Assembly: GCA_005882115.1 (NCBI GenBank)
Contig: VBEG01000027.1
Location: forward strand, 1-64,000
Origin: Chloroflexota bacterium
Lineage (GTDB): Bacteria; Chloroflexota; Dormibacteria; Dormibacterales; Dormibacteraceae
Direction of reading: 5' to 3'
Length of the DNA: 64,000 nt
Each line of letters starts with the position of its first letter. Position 1 is the first letter of the stretch. The position numbers and the translations under genes were made by a program. The notes under the pieces were generated by a model. That model was given only the letters and a program-made list of their open reading frames with translations. It was not told the DNA's origin and did not search any database. Shown here piece after piece: positions 1 through 8,101 of the stretch.

Positions 1-181
1 CCGGTCCGGAGTCCTCATTGGCGATCCCGACCGCCGGCACGCTGGACGACCCGCGCATGAGATAACCGAGCAGGCCGAGGATGACGATCGGCGCCACAAA
101 GAGAAGCGCCAGCGTCCTTCGGTCGCGCCGGAATCCCTGCAGCAACCGACGGGTGATCGCCCTGACGCGGTGGCCGCTCAC
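1..181 (-). CDS. ABC-2 type transporter permease, N-terminal fragment
   Basis: The gene enters from the left edge, so only its first 60 residues are visible. They comprise a basic N-terminus rich in Arg, one hydrophobic segment at about residues 24-42 (LALLFVAPIVILGLLGYLM) and the start of an extracytoplasmic stretch with VGIANEDSG. This is the usual N-terminus of ABC-2/YhgE-type exporter permeases. The GTG start overlaps the stop codon of the ATPase gene (GTGA), so the two are translationally coupled. The permease should form the membrane channel driven by that ATPase. The substrate cannot be deduced, and a drug or lipid is only the usual guess for this family. Confidence 0.75.
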   Translation of the reverse strand, partial: MSGHRVRAITRRLLQGFRRDRRTLALLFVAPIVILGLLGYLMRGSSSVPAVGIANEDSGP

Positions 182-894
182 GACTCCCTCCGCCCGGCGA
201 GGGCGAGGAAAGCTTCTTCGAGATTCTGCGATCCTCCCTGGACTCGGATGTCGGCAGGCGATCCCTCGGCGAGAAGGCGTCCGTACTGGATCAAGCCGAG
301 TCGCTGGCACCGGTCGGCCTCGTCCATCACGTGGCTCGAAACGATGAGCGTCGTTCCTGCGGCCGCCATGCGGCGGAAGTACTCCCAGAACTGGACGCGG
401 AGCTGTGGATCGATGCCGACGGTCGGCTCATCGAGGAGGAGCAGCTCCGGACGGTGCACGAGCGCGCACGCGAGCGAGCAGCGCTGGCGCATCCCGCCGC
501 TCAGCGTGGCGACGACCGAGGCGCGCCGGTCGTAGAGCTGCACCAGCTCGAGCGCCTCCTTCACCCCGTCCTCGGCGCCGTTGATGGACGCGAAGAAGGC
601 GACGTTCTCCTCCACCGAGAGCCCGGGATAGAGCGCGGCCTGCTGCGTCATGTAGCCGATGTGGCGGAGGACGGCGACGTTGGGCATTCGCTGGCCCAGC
701 ACCGTGACCGTGCCTGGGTGTGCCTCGAGAAGGCCGCAGATCAGACGGATCAGGGTCGTCTTGCCGGCGCCGTTGGGACCCAGCAAGCCATAGATCTCGC
801 CCTGGCGCACGCGAAGGGTCACGCCGTTCAGAGCTTTGATCGCCCCGAACGATTTGGAAACATCGTCGACGTTCACCGCGTACGAGTCATGCAT
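178..894 (-). CDS. ABC transporter ATP-binding protein (ABC-2 exporter type)
   Basis: This 238-residue nucleotide-binding subunit has all the family motifs: Walker A GPNGAGKTT (39-47), Q-loop near 84, signature LSGGM (131-135), Walker B LLLLDEP (151-157) and the switch histidine in SSHVMDEAD (about 188). Single-domain ATPases of the CcmA/DrrA type pair with an ABC-2 permease, and one begins at this gene's stop codon. The ATG start lies inside the end of the upstream tetR gene (8-nt overlap). The order tetR-ATPase-permease suggests an exporter controlled by the TetR protein, as in many multidrug efflux operons; the substrate is unknown. Confidence 0.93.
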   Translation of the reverse strand: MHDSYAVNVDDVSKSFGAIKALNGVTLRVRQGEIYGLLGPNGAGKTTLIRLICGLLEAHPGTVTVLGQRMPNVAVLRHIGYMTQQAALYPGLSVEENVAFFASINGAEDGVKEALELVQLYDRRASVVATLSGGMRQRCSLACALVHRPELLLLDEPTVGIDPQLRVQFWEYFRRMAAAGTTLIVSSHVMDEADRCQRLGLIQYGRLLAEGSPADIRVQGGSQNLEEAFLALAGRRES

Positions 895-1624
895 CGCCGT
901 CCTCCTCGGTGGCCATGGCGCGAAGCCAGGTTTCGGCGAGCAGCGTCACAGCGGCTTCGCCCTCGATATCGAGTCGCAAGACCCGCTCCGCGATGGGTCG
1001 GGTCAGGATGTGAAAAAGGATCGGTCCGATGAACGACTGCAGCGCGAGCAACGGATGCATCCGCCGCAGCCGGCCCTCGGCCATCTGCGTCATCAGATAC
1101 GCGACGAGCAGACCCACGACCCTGGTGATCGTGTCAGTCACCGCCTCCTCCGTCTCGGGCCTCAGACCGCTGACCTCGAAAAACAGGGTGCGGATCAGGC
1201 CGGCCCGGTTCTCGCCGCCCGCGTAGACGGCGCGATAGGCCGTGCGCGCGAGCTCGGGCATGAGCACCGCCGGCGGCTCGTGCTGGTGGGCGAGGATGAC
1301 GCGGCTGACCGGCTCGAGCGGCGAATAGGTCTCGATCAAGCCTGTCAGCAGCGCGGACTTGCCGGAAAAGACCCGATACAGCGTGGCCCGCGAGACCTCC
1401 GCGCGATCCGCGAGGTCGTCCATCGAGAGCGCGGTAAGGCCCTGCGCGCCTACCAGCTCGACGGCGGCGGCCAGGATCCGTTCCGGGGTACCCGGTTCGG
1501 GCGCGACGTCGAGCGCGTCGAGCAGCGCCTCGCGGGACTTGAAGTGGCGGTAGAAGGTCGCGCGGGATGTCCCGGCCGCCCGGGCAAAGTCCGCCACTGT
1601 CGGCTTGCCCCCTCGCGCGAGCAC
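887..1624 (-). CDS. TetR-family regulator with two tandem HTH domains
   Basis: The 245-residue protein has two TetR-type helix-turn-helix units. The first (about residues 8-40) contains TVADFARAAGTSRATFYRHF; the second (about 47-100) contains LADRAEVSRATLYRVF. A helical ligand-binding domain follows. Ordinary TetR proteins have only one HTH. With the GTG start at 1624 helix 1 of the first HTH is cut short; an upstream CTG at 1642 would restore part of it, and an in-frame TAG lies at 1664-1666. A good promoter with a palindrome between its -35 and -10 boxes sits just upstream. The protein probably represses itself and the downstream exporter genes. Confidence 0.85.
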   Translation of the reverse strand: MLARGGKPTVADFARAAGTSRATFYRHFKSREALLDALDVAPEPGTPERILAAAVELVGAQGLTALSMDDLADRAEVSRATLYRVFSGKSALLTGLIETYSPLEPVSRVILAHQHEPPAVLMPELARTAYRAVYAGGENRAGLIRTLFFEVSGLRPETEEAVTDTITRVVGLLVAYLMTQMAEGRLRRMHPLLALQSFIGPILFHILTRPIAERVLRLDIEGEAAVTLLAETWLRAMATEEDGDA

Positions 1625-1669
1625 CGCCGGCGCCCGCTCCAGAATCCGCTGGTTGATCGCGATCTAGTG

Positions 1670-1698
1670 AGACTATGCGAGACGGGGAGTCTCGTCAA
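1670..1698 (-). promoter_or_regulatory. Promoter with embedded TetR-type operator
   Basis: On the minus strand TTGACG (1698-1693) and TAGTCT (1675-1670) are separated by 17 bp. The spacer holds the inverted repeat CGAGAC-N5-GTCTCG (1678-1694). A second half-site, GAGACT, lies at 1669-1674 over the -10 box. A dyad between -35 and -10 is the classic layout for TetR autorepression. The predicted transcript begins near 1663, about 39 nt before the GTG start, which supports that start. Binding by this regulator is inferred from position only. Confidence 0.6.
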
Positions 1699-1718
1699 GT
1701 GTCATTGAGAGGATTGCC

Positions 1719-2138
1719 TTAGGACGGCGCCTCCGGGGACCATCCGGAGATGCGGTCGATCGAGATTGCGACCACCGGACCTCCCGGTCGGGCGCGCCGA
1801 TATTGCGGGTACCTTGCGGCCAGCAGGTCTGTTGCGCGAACAGCTTGCGCACCGTCGGCCAGCAGTCGCGCTGTGCCGTCGATGCGCACCCACCACAGCC
1901 TTTCCCAGTCGTCTTCATAGTGGTCGACGAGCACCGACACCGACGGGTTGGCGGCGATGTTGCGCAGGCGTTTGAGATCTGTGGTTCGTTTCGGCTTGGC
2001 GTCGACGGCGAAGTAAATGGTGTCGCCGTCCACCGCAAAAGTGATCGGCACCACGTGTGGTTTGCCGCCGGCGCCGACGGTGGCGAGGCGTGCGACCTTT
2101 GCGTCTGCGATGCGCCTTCGCATCGCCGTCGCATCCAT
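1719..2138 (-). CDS. PPOX-class F420-dependent oxidoreductase (TIGR03668-like)
   Basis: This 139-residue protein has the split-barrel fold pattern of the pyridoxamine-phosphate-oxidase-like superfamily: an N-terminal helix, then KVARLATVGAGGKPHVVPITF, the strand DTIYFAVDAKPKRT and a central LRNIAANPSVSVLVDHYEDDW. This arrangement is typical of the short F420-binding PPOX proteins seen in Actinobacteria and Chloroflexota. It probably reduces an unidentified substrate with F420H2, although FMN or heme binding cannot be excluded. The ATG at 2138 has no Shine-Dalgarno but has GATACT seven bases upstream, so the message is probably leaderless and divergent from the DUF2203 gene. Confidence 0.8.
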   Translation of the reverse strand: MDATAMRRRIADAKVARLATVGAGGKPHVVPITFAVDGDTIYFAVDAKPKRTTDLKRLRNIAANPSVSVLVDHYEDDWERLWWVRIDGTARLLADGAQAVRATDLLAARYPQYRRARPGGPVVAISIDRISGWSPEAPS

Positions 2139-2145
2139 TCAAGGA

Positions 2146-2153
2146 AGTATCGT
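2146..2153. promoter_or_regulatory. Overlapping divergent -10 boxes, PPOX / DUF2203 genes
   Basis: The 21-bp gap between the two start codons contains AGTATCGT. Read on plus, TATCGT (2148-2153) lies 6 nt before the GTG at 2160. Read on minus, GATACT (2151-2146) lies 7 nt before the ATG at 2138. Neither gene has a Shine-Dalgarno sequence. Both transcripts could therefore start at or next to their start codons from one shared AT-rich core. Confidence 0.5.
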
Positions 2154-2159
2154 TGAGCG

Positions 2160-2564
2160 GTGCAAAGGCTCCGGACGTACACGGTCGAGGAAGCGAATCG
2201 CGAGCTTCCTCGCGTGCGTCCGATCGTCGCCCAGATCGCCGAGCTGTCAGCCCTCCGGCCAGACCTCGAGGAGCAGCTGCGCATGGCCGAATACGCGACC
2301 CAGCGTCCCGGGGCCAACGGCGAGACACGGGAACGCGAGCAGCAAGCTCGGGACGCCGTTCAGGGCGCCGAGGAGGAGCTGCTGAAAGCCGTGCTGAACC
2401 TCAACAGCATGGGCATCCAGCTCAAAGGACCGCTCGAGGGCCTGATCGACTTTCCCTCCTATCGCGACGACGAGCTCGTCGAGCTGTGCTGGAAGCTGGG
2501 CGAGGAGCGCGTCGAGTACTGGCACCGGGTCGGCGAAGGCTTCGCCGGCCGCAAGAAGCTCTAG
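2160..2564 (+). CDS. DUF2203 family protein
   Basis: This 134-residue cytoplasmic protein matches DUF2203. It opens with YTVEEANRELPRVRPIVAQI, continues with a charged helical middle rich in Glu, Arg and Gln (probable coiled coil, about residues 25-80), and ends with GPLEGLIDFPSYRDDELVELCWKLGEERVEYWH. The family is widespread in Terrabacteria and has no established biochemical role. The GTG start at 2160 is taken because a -10-like TATCGT ends 6 nt upstream and no ribosome-binding site is visible. It converges on dxs with a 6-bp gap. Confidence 0.85.
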   Translation: MQRLRTYTVEEANRELPRVRPIVAQIAELSALRPDLEEQLRMAEYATQRPGANGETREREQQARDAVQGAEEELLKAVLNLNSMGIQLKGPLEGLIDFPSYRDDELVELCWKLGEERVEYWHRVGEGFAGRKKL

Positions 2565-2570
2565 AGGCCT

Positions 2571-4451
2571 CTAGCTCTTCCCTGGAACCCGGCCTCTGAT
2601 CGCCTCGTAGACCGCCTTCGCGATACCGGCCGCGTCGAGACCGTGCTCCTTGAGGATCTCAGCCGCCTTGCCCTGTGGCAAGAACTCGTCGGGCAGCGCA
2701 AGCACACGGACCCGGCCGGCCAGCCCATGAGGCGCGAGCGCTTCGAGCACAGCGGCGCCGAACCCGCCCGACCCGACGTTGTCCTCCGCCGTCAAGACGA
2801 CCGGGTGAGACCGCGCCCAGTCGACGATGCGCGGGTCGACCGGCTTGATCCATCGCGCGTTGACGACCGCGCATGAGATGCCCTGCATCTCGAGTCTGGC
2901 CGCCGCCTCGCCCGCGACCTCCACCATGCGTCCGACGGCGAAGATGACGGCGTCGTCGCCCTTGCGGATCTCCTCCCATCGGCCGACGGGCAGTGGTTCA
3001 ACTGGAAGATCCGGCGTATCCGGGACGGGTCCCTTCGGATAGCGGATCGCCACCGGGCCGTCGGTCGCGAGCGCCGTTTCGAGCAGGGCGCACAGCTCGG
3101 TGGCGTCCTTGGGCGCGGCGACCTTGAGGTTGGGGATCATCCGCAGGTACGACAGGTCGAAGATCCCGTGGTGGGAGGCGCCGTCCGGGCCGGTCACGCC
3201 CGCGCGGTCGATCACGAATACGACGGGCAGCTTGTGGAGCGCGACGTCCATGATCGTCTGGTCGAAGGCGCGGGCCAGGAACGTCGAATAGATGCAGACC
3301 ACGGGGTGCATGCCCGCCATGGCCAGCCCCGCCGCAAAGGTGACGGCGTGCTGCTCGCAGATGCCGACGTCGAAGAAGCGGTCTGGAAATTCTTTGGCGA
3401 AGTTGAGCAGCCCGGTCGATGAGGCCATTGCCGCGGTGATCGCGCAGACCTCAGGACGTCTTGCCGCCGCGCTCATCAGCGCCTCGCCGAACACGTCGGT
3501 ATAGGTCACCTCTGTCGTGCGAGGCCGGCCGGTCAGCGGGTCGAACGCGCTCACGCCGTGCAGCTTGTCGACGTCGTCGTCAACCGCCGGGCTGTAGCCG
3601 TGACCTTTCTCGGTGACGACATGGACCACCACGGGTTCGCGCAACTTCTTGGCGCGCGTCAACACTTCCTCGAGCGCGGGCTCGTCGTGGCCGTCGACCA
3701 GACCCGCGTACTTGATGCCCAGGCTCTCGAACATCGTCGACGGCTGAAGCAGCTGCTTCAGTCCTTCCTTCACGCGATACGCGGCCTGGTCCGCAGTCGA
3801 ACCAACGAGCGGCAGGTCGCGCAGCAGGCGCGAGATGTCGTCTTTGATCCTTTCGTAGCGAGGGTCGACGCGCAACTGGGACAGGTGTCGGGCCAGGCCA
3901 CCGACGGTCGGCGCGTAGGAACGGCCGTTGTCGTTGATGACGATGATCAGATTCGGCGGCTGCAGGTGCGCGATCTGGTTCAGCGCTTCGTAGGCCATGC
4001 CCCCGGTCAGGGCACCATCGCCGATCACTGCAACCACAAATCCTCCGATGCGCTTACGCAGCCGCGCCTCGGCGATACCGAGCGCGTAGCTCAGCGAGGT
4101 CGAGGCGTGGCTGTTTTCGACGAGGTCGTGCACGGACTCCTTCCGAGACGGATACCCCGACAGCCCGCCGGCCTGGCGCAGCCGCGAGAAATCGGCTGCC
4201 CGTCCGGTGATGAGCTTGTGCACGTAAGCCTGGTGTCCGGTGTCCCACACGATCGCGTCCTTCGGGCTGTCGAAGACGCGATGCAGGGCGAAGGTGAGCT
4301 CGACCACACCGAGGTTGGGTGAGAGGTGGCCGCCGGTGCGGGAGGTCTGCTCGACCAGAAAGGCACGCACCTCGCCTGCGAGTGCGGAGAGTTTGGGCTG
4401 ATCCAGCGCCTTCAGGTCGGCGGGGGAGTGGATCGCCTCGAGGAGTCCCAC
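2571..4451 (-). CDS. dxs: 1-deoxy-D-xylulose-5-phosphate synthase
   Basis: The 626-residue enzyme condenses pyruvate and glyceraldehyde 3-phosphate to DXP, the first step of the MEP isoprenoid pathway, using thiamine diphosphate. Length and motifs are standard: HLSPNLGVVELT near the N-terminus, the ThDP/Mg motif VIGDGALTGGMAYEALN (about 142-158), NDNGRSYAP, the glutamate motif GICEQHAVTFAAGLA in the pyrimidine domain, and the transketolase C-domain. The GTG start at 4451 lies 24 bp after pepA. It is the last gene of a minus-strand run with pepA, the LUD fusion protein and the thioredoxin-fold protein; no functional link among them is evident. Confidence 0.97.
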   Translation of the reverse strand: MGLLEAIHSPADLKALDQPKLSALAGEVRAFLVEQTSRTGGHLSPNLGVVELTFALHRVFDSPKDAIVWDTGHQAYVHKLITGRAADFSRLRQAGGLSGYPSRKESVHDLVENSHASTSLSYALGIAEARLRKRIGGFVVAVIGDGALTGGMAYEALNQIAHLQPPNLIIVINDNGRSYAPTVGGLARHLSQLRVDPRYERIKDDISRLLRDLPLVGSTADQAAYRVKEGLKQLLQPSTMFESLGIKYAGLVDGHDEPALEEVLTRAKKLREPVVVHVVTEKGHGYSPAVDDDVDKLHGVSAFDPLTGRPRTTEVTYTDVFGEALMSAAARRPEVCAITAAMASSTGLLNFAKEFPDRFFDVGICEQHAVTFAAGLAMAGMHPVVCIYSTFLARAFDQTIMDVALHKLPVVFVIDRAGVTGPDGASHHGIFDLSYLRMIPNLKVAAPKDATELCALLETALATDGPVAIRYPKGPVPDTPDLPVEPLPVGRWEEIRKGDDAVIFAVGRMVEVAGEAAARLEMQGISCAVVNARWIKPVDPRIVDWARSHPVVLTAEDNVGSGGFGAAVLEALAPHGLAGRVRVLALPDEFLPQGKAAEILKEHGLDAAGIAKAVYEAIRGRVPGKS

Positions 4452-4475
4452 TCTGTCGTTAACGGGCCGGCCGCG

Positions 4476-6002
4476 TCATGCGTTCCGGGGGGTGGGCGGC
4501 CAGGAGTCGGTTCCTCCCCGGGCCATCAACTCGGCCAACTCGATACAGAGTCGCGTGCCGGCGCCACTTGGGCCATGGAGCACCGTGGTCAGCTCGAGGT
4601 TGGTGTTCCAGGCGGAGGCCGCGATGTCGATGTGAGCCCATGGCTTGCCGCCCGCGAACTCGGCGATGAACATTCCACCCATGATCGTGCCAGCCTCACC
4701 GTACTCGGAGTTGCGCAGATCGGCGATCTGGCTGCGGAGCAAGATGCGGTAGTCGGCGTAGATCGGCAGACGCCAGACACGGTCACCTGCCTCGCGCGAC
4801 GCTCGCTCCACCACCGCCCAGAACTCGTCGTCGTTGCTGATGGCCGCGCTCGCGGCGTGACCGATCGCCACGGTCGCGGCACCCGTGAGCGTCGCAAGGT
4901 CGATCATATGCGTCGCGCCGTTGCGAAGCGCGTGGGTCAGCGCGTCCGCGAGGACCAGCCTCCCTTCGGCGTCGGTGTTGACGATCTCGACGGTCTTGCC
5001 GTCGGCGCTGACCAACACGTCTCCCGGACGCTGGGCCGACGGGCCGGGCATGTTCTCCGCGGTCGCGATCACGGCCATCACGTCGAGCGGCACGTTGCGC
5101 GAGGCAATGACGTCTATCGCGGAGAGCACGGCGGCGGCTCCGCTCATGTCGCCCTTCATCCGGCTCATGTTTTCCGGCTGTTTGAGTGAGATGCCTCCGG
5201 AGTCGAACGTGATGCCCTTGCCGATCAACGCGAGGACCGCACCGTTCGCTTGAGCCAACCCATGGTTGCCGTGGTGACGGAGTCGGATCATTCGTGGCGG
5301 TTTGGCGGAGCCGGTGCCGACCCCGAGCAGCAGGTTGTAGCCGCCGGACTTCAGCTCGCCAGGCCCGAGGATCTCGATCTCGAGGTTGTGACGTTGCGCG
5401 ATGCGGTTGGCTTCCTGTGCGAACGCGTCGGGGGTGAGCTCGTTGGCAGGGGCGTTCTGCCATTCGCGCGCTCGGTTGGTCGCCTCTCCGTTCTCTTGCG
5501 CCGCGAGCACCTCCGCCTCGCGGCTGCCGCCAAAACCCGCCAGCACGATCTCGTCGATCTCGCGTCGCTCTGGCGCCTGGCCGGTCTGCCGGGATCGGCG
5601 CTCGAAGGTGCCCAGCACGCAACCCTCGACGACGGCCTTGAGGGTGTCCTCACCGAGTGCGTCGCTGCGCATCACGGCCATGCGCTTGTAGCCCCACGTG
5701 CGCGAAGCCCGGACCAGCTCGTGATGGGCGGAGCGCAGGCGCTGGCCGTCGAGGTCATGGTGGGCGCCGAGCCCGAAGAGGATCACGCGACGGGGCGCGA
5801 TCTTGCCCTGGGCCGGCATGGGCAGCACCTCGTGGATCCGGCCGCGGAACTCGGCGTTGACGATCATCTCCGAAAGCACGCCCCCCATCGCCCGATCGAG
5901 CTCGAGCGCGGCACCCGCCAGCTTCTGGCCGGTGACGACCGGGACCGCGAGGGCGTCGACGTTCAGCTCGGCTGCCGGGACCGAGACCAACGAGATCTTC
6001 AC
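4476..6002 (-). CDS. pepA: Leucyl aminopeptidase, M17 family
   Basis: This 508-residue cytosolic zinc/manganese aminopeptidase removes N-terminal residues from peptides. The catalytic C-terminal domain carries GKGITFDSGGISLK and the M17 signature NTDAEGRLVLADAL, with the metal ligands and the catalytic Lys and Arg in place. The N-terminal half is the less conserved macro-like domain. The ATG start (MKISLVSVPAAELNVDAL) is well placed, and the gene follows the LUD fusion gene by 26 bp. Members of this family also act as DNA-binding regulators (PepA), but nothing here tests that. Confidence 0.95.
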   Translation of the reverse strand: MKISLVSVPAAELNVDALAVPVVTGQKLAGAALELDRAMGGVLSEMIVNAEFRGRIHEVLPMPAQGKIAPRRVILFGLGAHHDLDGQRLRSAHHELVRASRTWGYKRMAVMRSDALGEDTLKAVVEGCVLGTFERRSRQTGQAPERREIDEIVLAGFGGSREAEVLAAQENGEATNRAREWQNAPANELTPDAFAQEANRIAQRHNLEIEILGPGELKSGGYNLLLGVGTGSAKPPRMIRLRHHGNHGLAQANGAVLALIGKGITFDSGGISLKQPENMSRMKGDMSGAAAVLSAIDVIASRNVPLDVMAVIATAENMPGPSAQRPGDVLVSADGKTVEIVNTDAEGRLVLADALTHALRNGATHMIDLATLTGAATVAIGHAASAAISNDDEFWAVVERASREAGDRVWRLPIYADYRILLRSQIADLRNSEYGEAGTIMGGMFIAEFAGGKPWAHIDIAASAWNTNLELTTVLHGPSGAGTRLCIELAELMARGGTDSWPPTPRNA

Positions 6003-6028
6003 GGCGCGTTAAGCGTAAATCCCCGGCC

Positions 6029-8101
6029 TCAGGCCAGATGCTCCGCAACGAGCTCCAAAACGTGCGCTACGCGGAGCTCCATCCCGCGCTTGCGCGCCGC
6101 GGCTGCGATGTGCATCAGGCAGCCTGGGTTGTCCGAGGCGACGACTGCACAACCCGTCTTGGCGATCGCGTCGAGCTTCCACTCCGCCAGCCGCTCCGCG
6201 ACGCGCGGCCACTCGAGGCTGAAGCTCCCGCCGAAGCCGCAGCAGTTGGCGATGTCAGGCAAGTCGACGACCTCATAGCCGGCGAGCTCGAGGACCCTGC
6301 GCGGCTCGCTCTTCAGGCCCAGCTGGCGCAGCGTCTGGCACGAGTCGTGGTAGGCGATCTTCAGGCTCATCCGTTCGCCTTCGACAAGGCGGGGGTTGCG
6401 CTCGAGCACCTGGAGGACGAAACGCGTCGAGTCGCGCAGGCGCGAGCGCACGCCGGCGTCGGGCGGCGTGCCCCAGTCCGGGCTGTCGATCGTGAACGCG
6501 CCAAAGCACGAGGCCGAAGGCGTCACGATCAGCCCCTTGGAATCCCGAAGGCTCTGCGCCAGCTTTGTCGTCAATTTGTGGGCGGTCTTGAAGTCGCCGG
6601 CGTTGGCGGCGATGAGCCCACAACACCACTGGTCCTTGGGAAACCCAACCTTGAAACCGGCCGCCGCCGCGACGCGCTCGAGGGCGACGGCCGATTGCGG
6701 CCACGCTCGATCCGCCAGGCAGGAGGCGAAGATCGTCAGCGGCTCACCGTCGACGTCCGCCTCGCGCACCTGGTCGCGATACGGAGTACGGGCCAGCTTC
6801 GGTGTACCGGGGACGAGGCCGCTGAGGGGCGCGGCCGTCCGCATCACGGCATCGGCGAGCCGCGGCCGTTTCCACAGCCCGATCACGGCGCGTTTGCGCA
6901 GCGACTTCCGGCCCGCCCGCCGGTGTTCGAGGATCTGGCGCGGCAGCGGGATGTCGACAGGGCAGATCTCCTGGCAGGCGTTGCACTGGGCGCAGAGCGT
7001 GTTCGCAAGGTCGGCGTCCTGCAGCCCGTGATGGAAAGGCGACAGGACCAAGCCGATCGGCCCGTTGTAGGCATGGCCTCCGAACTGGTGACCGCTGACG
7101 GCCATGAAAGGCGGGCACGCGTTGGAGCACGCGCCACAACGGATGCACGTCAGGGCGTCGCGAAAGATCGGGTCTTCGAGCATCTTCCCGCGGCCGTTGT
7201 CGAGGATCACGCAGTGCATCTCGCGCGGGCCGTGGACACCGATCGTCAGCGACTGCTCGATGTCCGCAGAGCGCGACGGACCGGTGATCCAGTTCACGTA
7301 GCTGGTGATCAGCTGGCCGGTGCCGCTGCGCGGAAGCATCCGCAGCACCGCCACCGCGTCATCGAGCGTCGCCACGAGCTTGTCGACGCCGAACAGCGCG
7401 ATGTGCACGGGCGGCAGGGTCGTCGTGAGGTCGGCGTTGCCTTCGTTGGTGACAAGCACGATCGTGCCCGTCTCGGCGATCGCCATGTTCGCGCCGGAGA
7501 TCCCGACCGTCGCCTCGATGAACTTCTCGCGCAGCGATTCGCGCGCGTGGCGCTGGATCGCTTCGACCGTCGGCTCGGTTCTGAAAACCGCCGCGGCATC
7601 CTCCTTGGTGAGGTGGATCGCGGGCGCGATGAGGTGCGACGGATGCGTGTGCGTCAGCTGGACCATGCGCTCACCAAGGTCGGTCTCCACAACTTCCATC
7701 TCGTGCTTTTCGAGGTATTCGTTCAGACCAATCTCCTCGGTGGCCATGGACTTGCTCTTGGTGACGACCATTCGCCGGCCGGGTGGAAGACCGCTGCCGG
7801 AGTTCCAGCAGATCTGGAGGATGATGTCTCGTGCTTCTTGCGCATCGTTGGCGATGTGCACGACGCCGCCAACCGCGGCCAGGCGGTGCGTGAACTGCTC
7901 CAGCAGCTCCGGTAGTCGGTCGAGGTTGGCCTGGCGCCTGCTTTTCAGATCTGCCCGACCTTTCGCGAAGTCGAAGCTCTCGAACGCGGCATTGCGACGG
8001 CCGCGGAGACCAGTCATGGCGTGGGTCAGCGCGCTCTGGAGCTTGGGGTCGTCGAGCGCGCGATTTACGCGGTGCGCAAAGTGGCTTCGACTTTCAGGCA
8101 C
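6029..8101 (-). CDS. LutB-LutA-like fusion: LUD domain, two 4Fe-4S clusters, CCG domains
   Basis: This 690-residue protein joins parts that are separate in the LutABC lactate-utilisation system. Residues 1-300 are a LUD (LutB/LutC-like) domain with ISGANMAIAETGTIVL (201-216). Residues 319-330 (CIRCGACSNACP) and 370-381 (CAQCNACQEICP) are two ferredoxin-type 4Fe-4S motifs. The C-terminal third is a LutA/GlpC-type pair of CCG domains with CCGLIAANAG, YHDSCQTLRQLG and NCCGFGGSF. LutA and LutB oxidise L-lactate to pyruvate with quinone or flavodoxin as acceptor, so oxidation of lactate or another 2-hydroxyacid is likely. No LutC or lactate permease is nearby. Its GTG start overlaps the end of the upstream gene. 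Confidence 0.9.
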   Translation of the reverse strand: MPESRSHFAHRVNRALDDPKLQSALTHAMTGLRGRRNAAFESFDFAKGRADLKSRRQANLDRLPELLEQFTHRLAAVGGVVHIANDAQEARDIILQICWNSGSGLPPGRRMVVTKSKSMATEEIGLNEYLEKHEMEVVETDLGERMVQLTHTHPSHLIAPAIHLTKEDAAAVFRTEPTVEAIQRHARESLREKFIEATVGISGANMAIAETGTIVLVTNEGNADLTTTLPPVHIALFGVDKLVATLDDAVAVLRMLPRSGTGQLITSYVNWITGPSRSADIEQSLTIGVHGPREMHCVILDNGRGKMLEDPIFRDALTCIRCGACSNACPPFMAVSGHQFGGHAYNGPIGLVLSPFHHGLQDADLANTLCAQCNACQEICPVDIPLPRQILEHRRAGRKSLRKRAVIGLWKRPRLADAVMRTAAPLSGLVPGTPKLARTPYRDQVREADVDGEPLTIFASCLADRAWPQSAVALERVAAAAGFKVGFPKDQWCCGLIAANAGDFKTAHKLTTKLAQSLRDSKGLIVTPSASCFGAFTIDSPDWGTPPDAGVRSRLRDSTRFVLQVLERNPRLVEGERMSLKIAYHDSCQTLRQLGLKSEPRRVLELAGYEVVDLPDIANCCGFGGSFSLEWPRVAERLAEWKLDAIAKTGCAVVASDNPGCLMHIAAAARKRGMELRVAHVLELVAEHLA

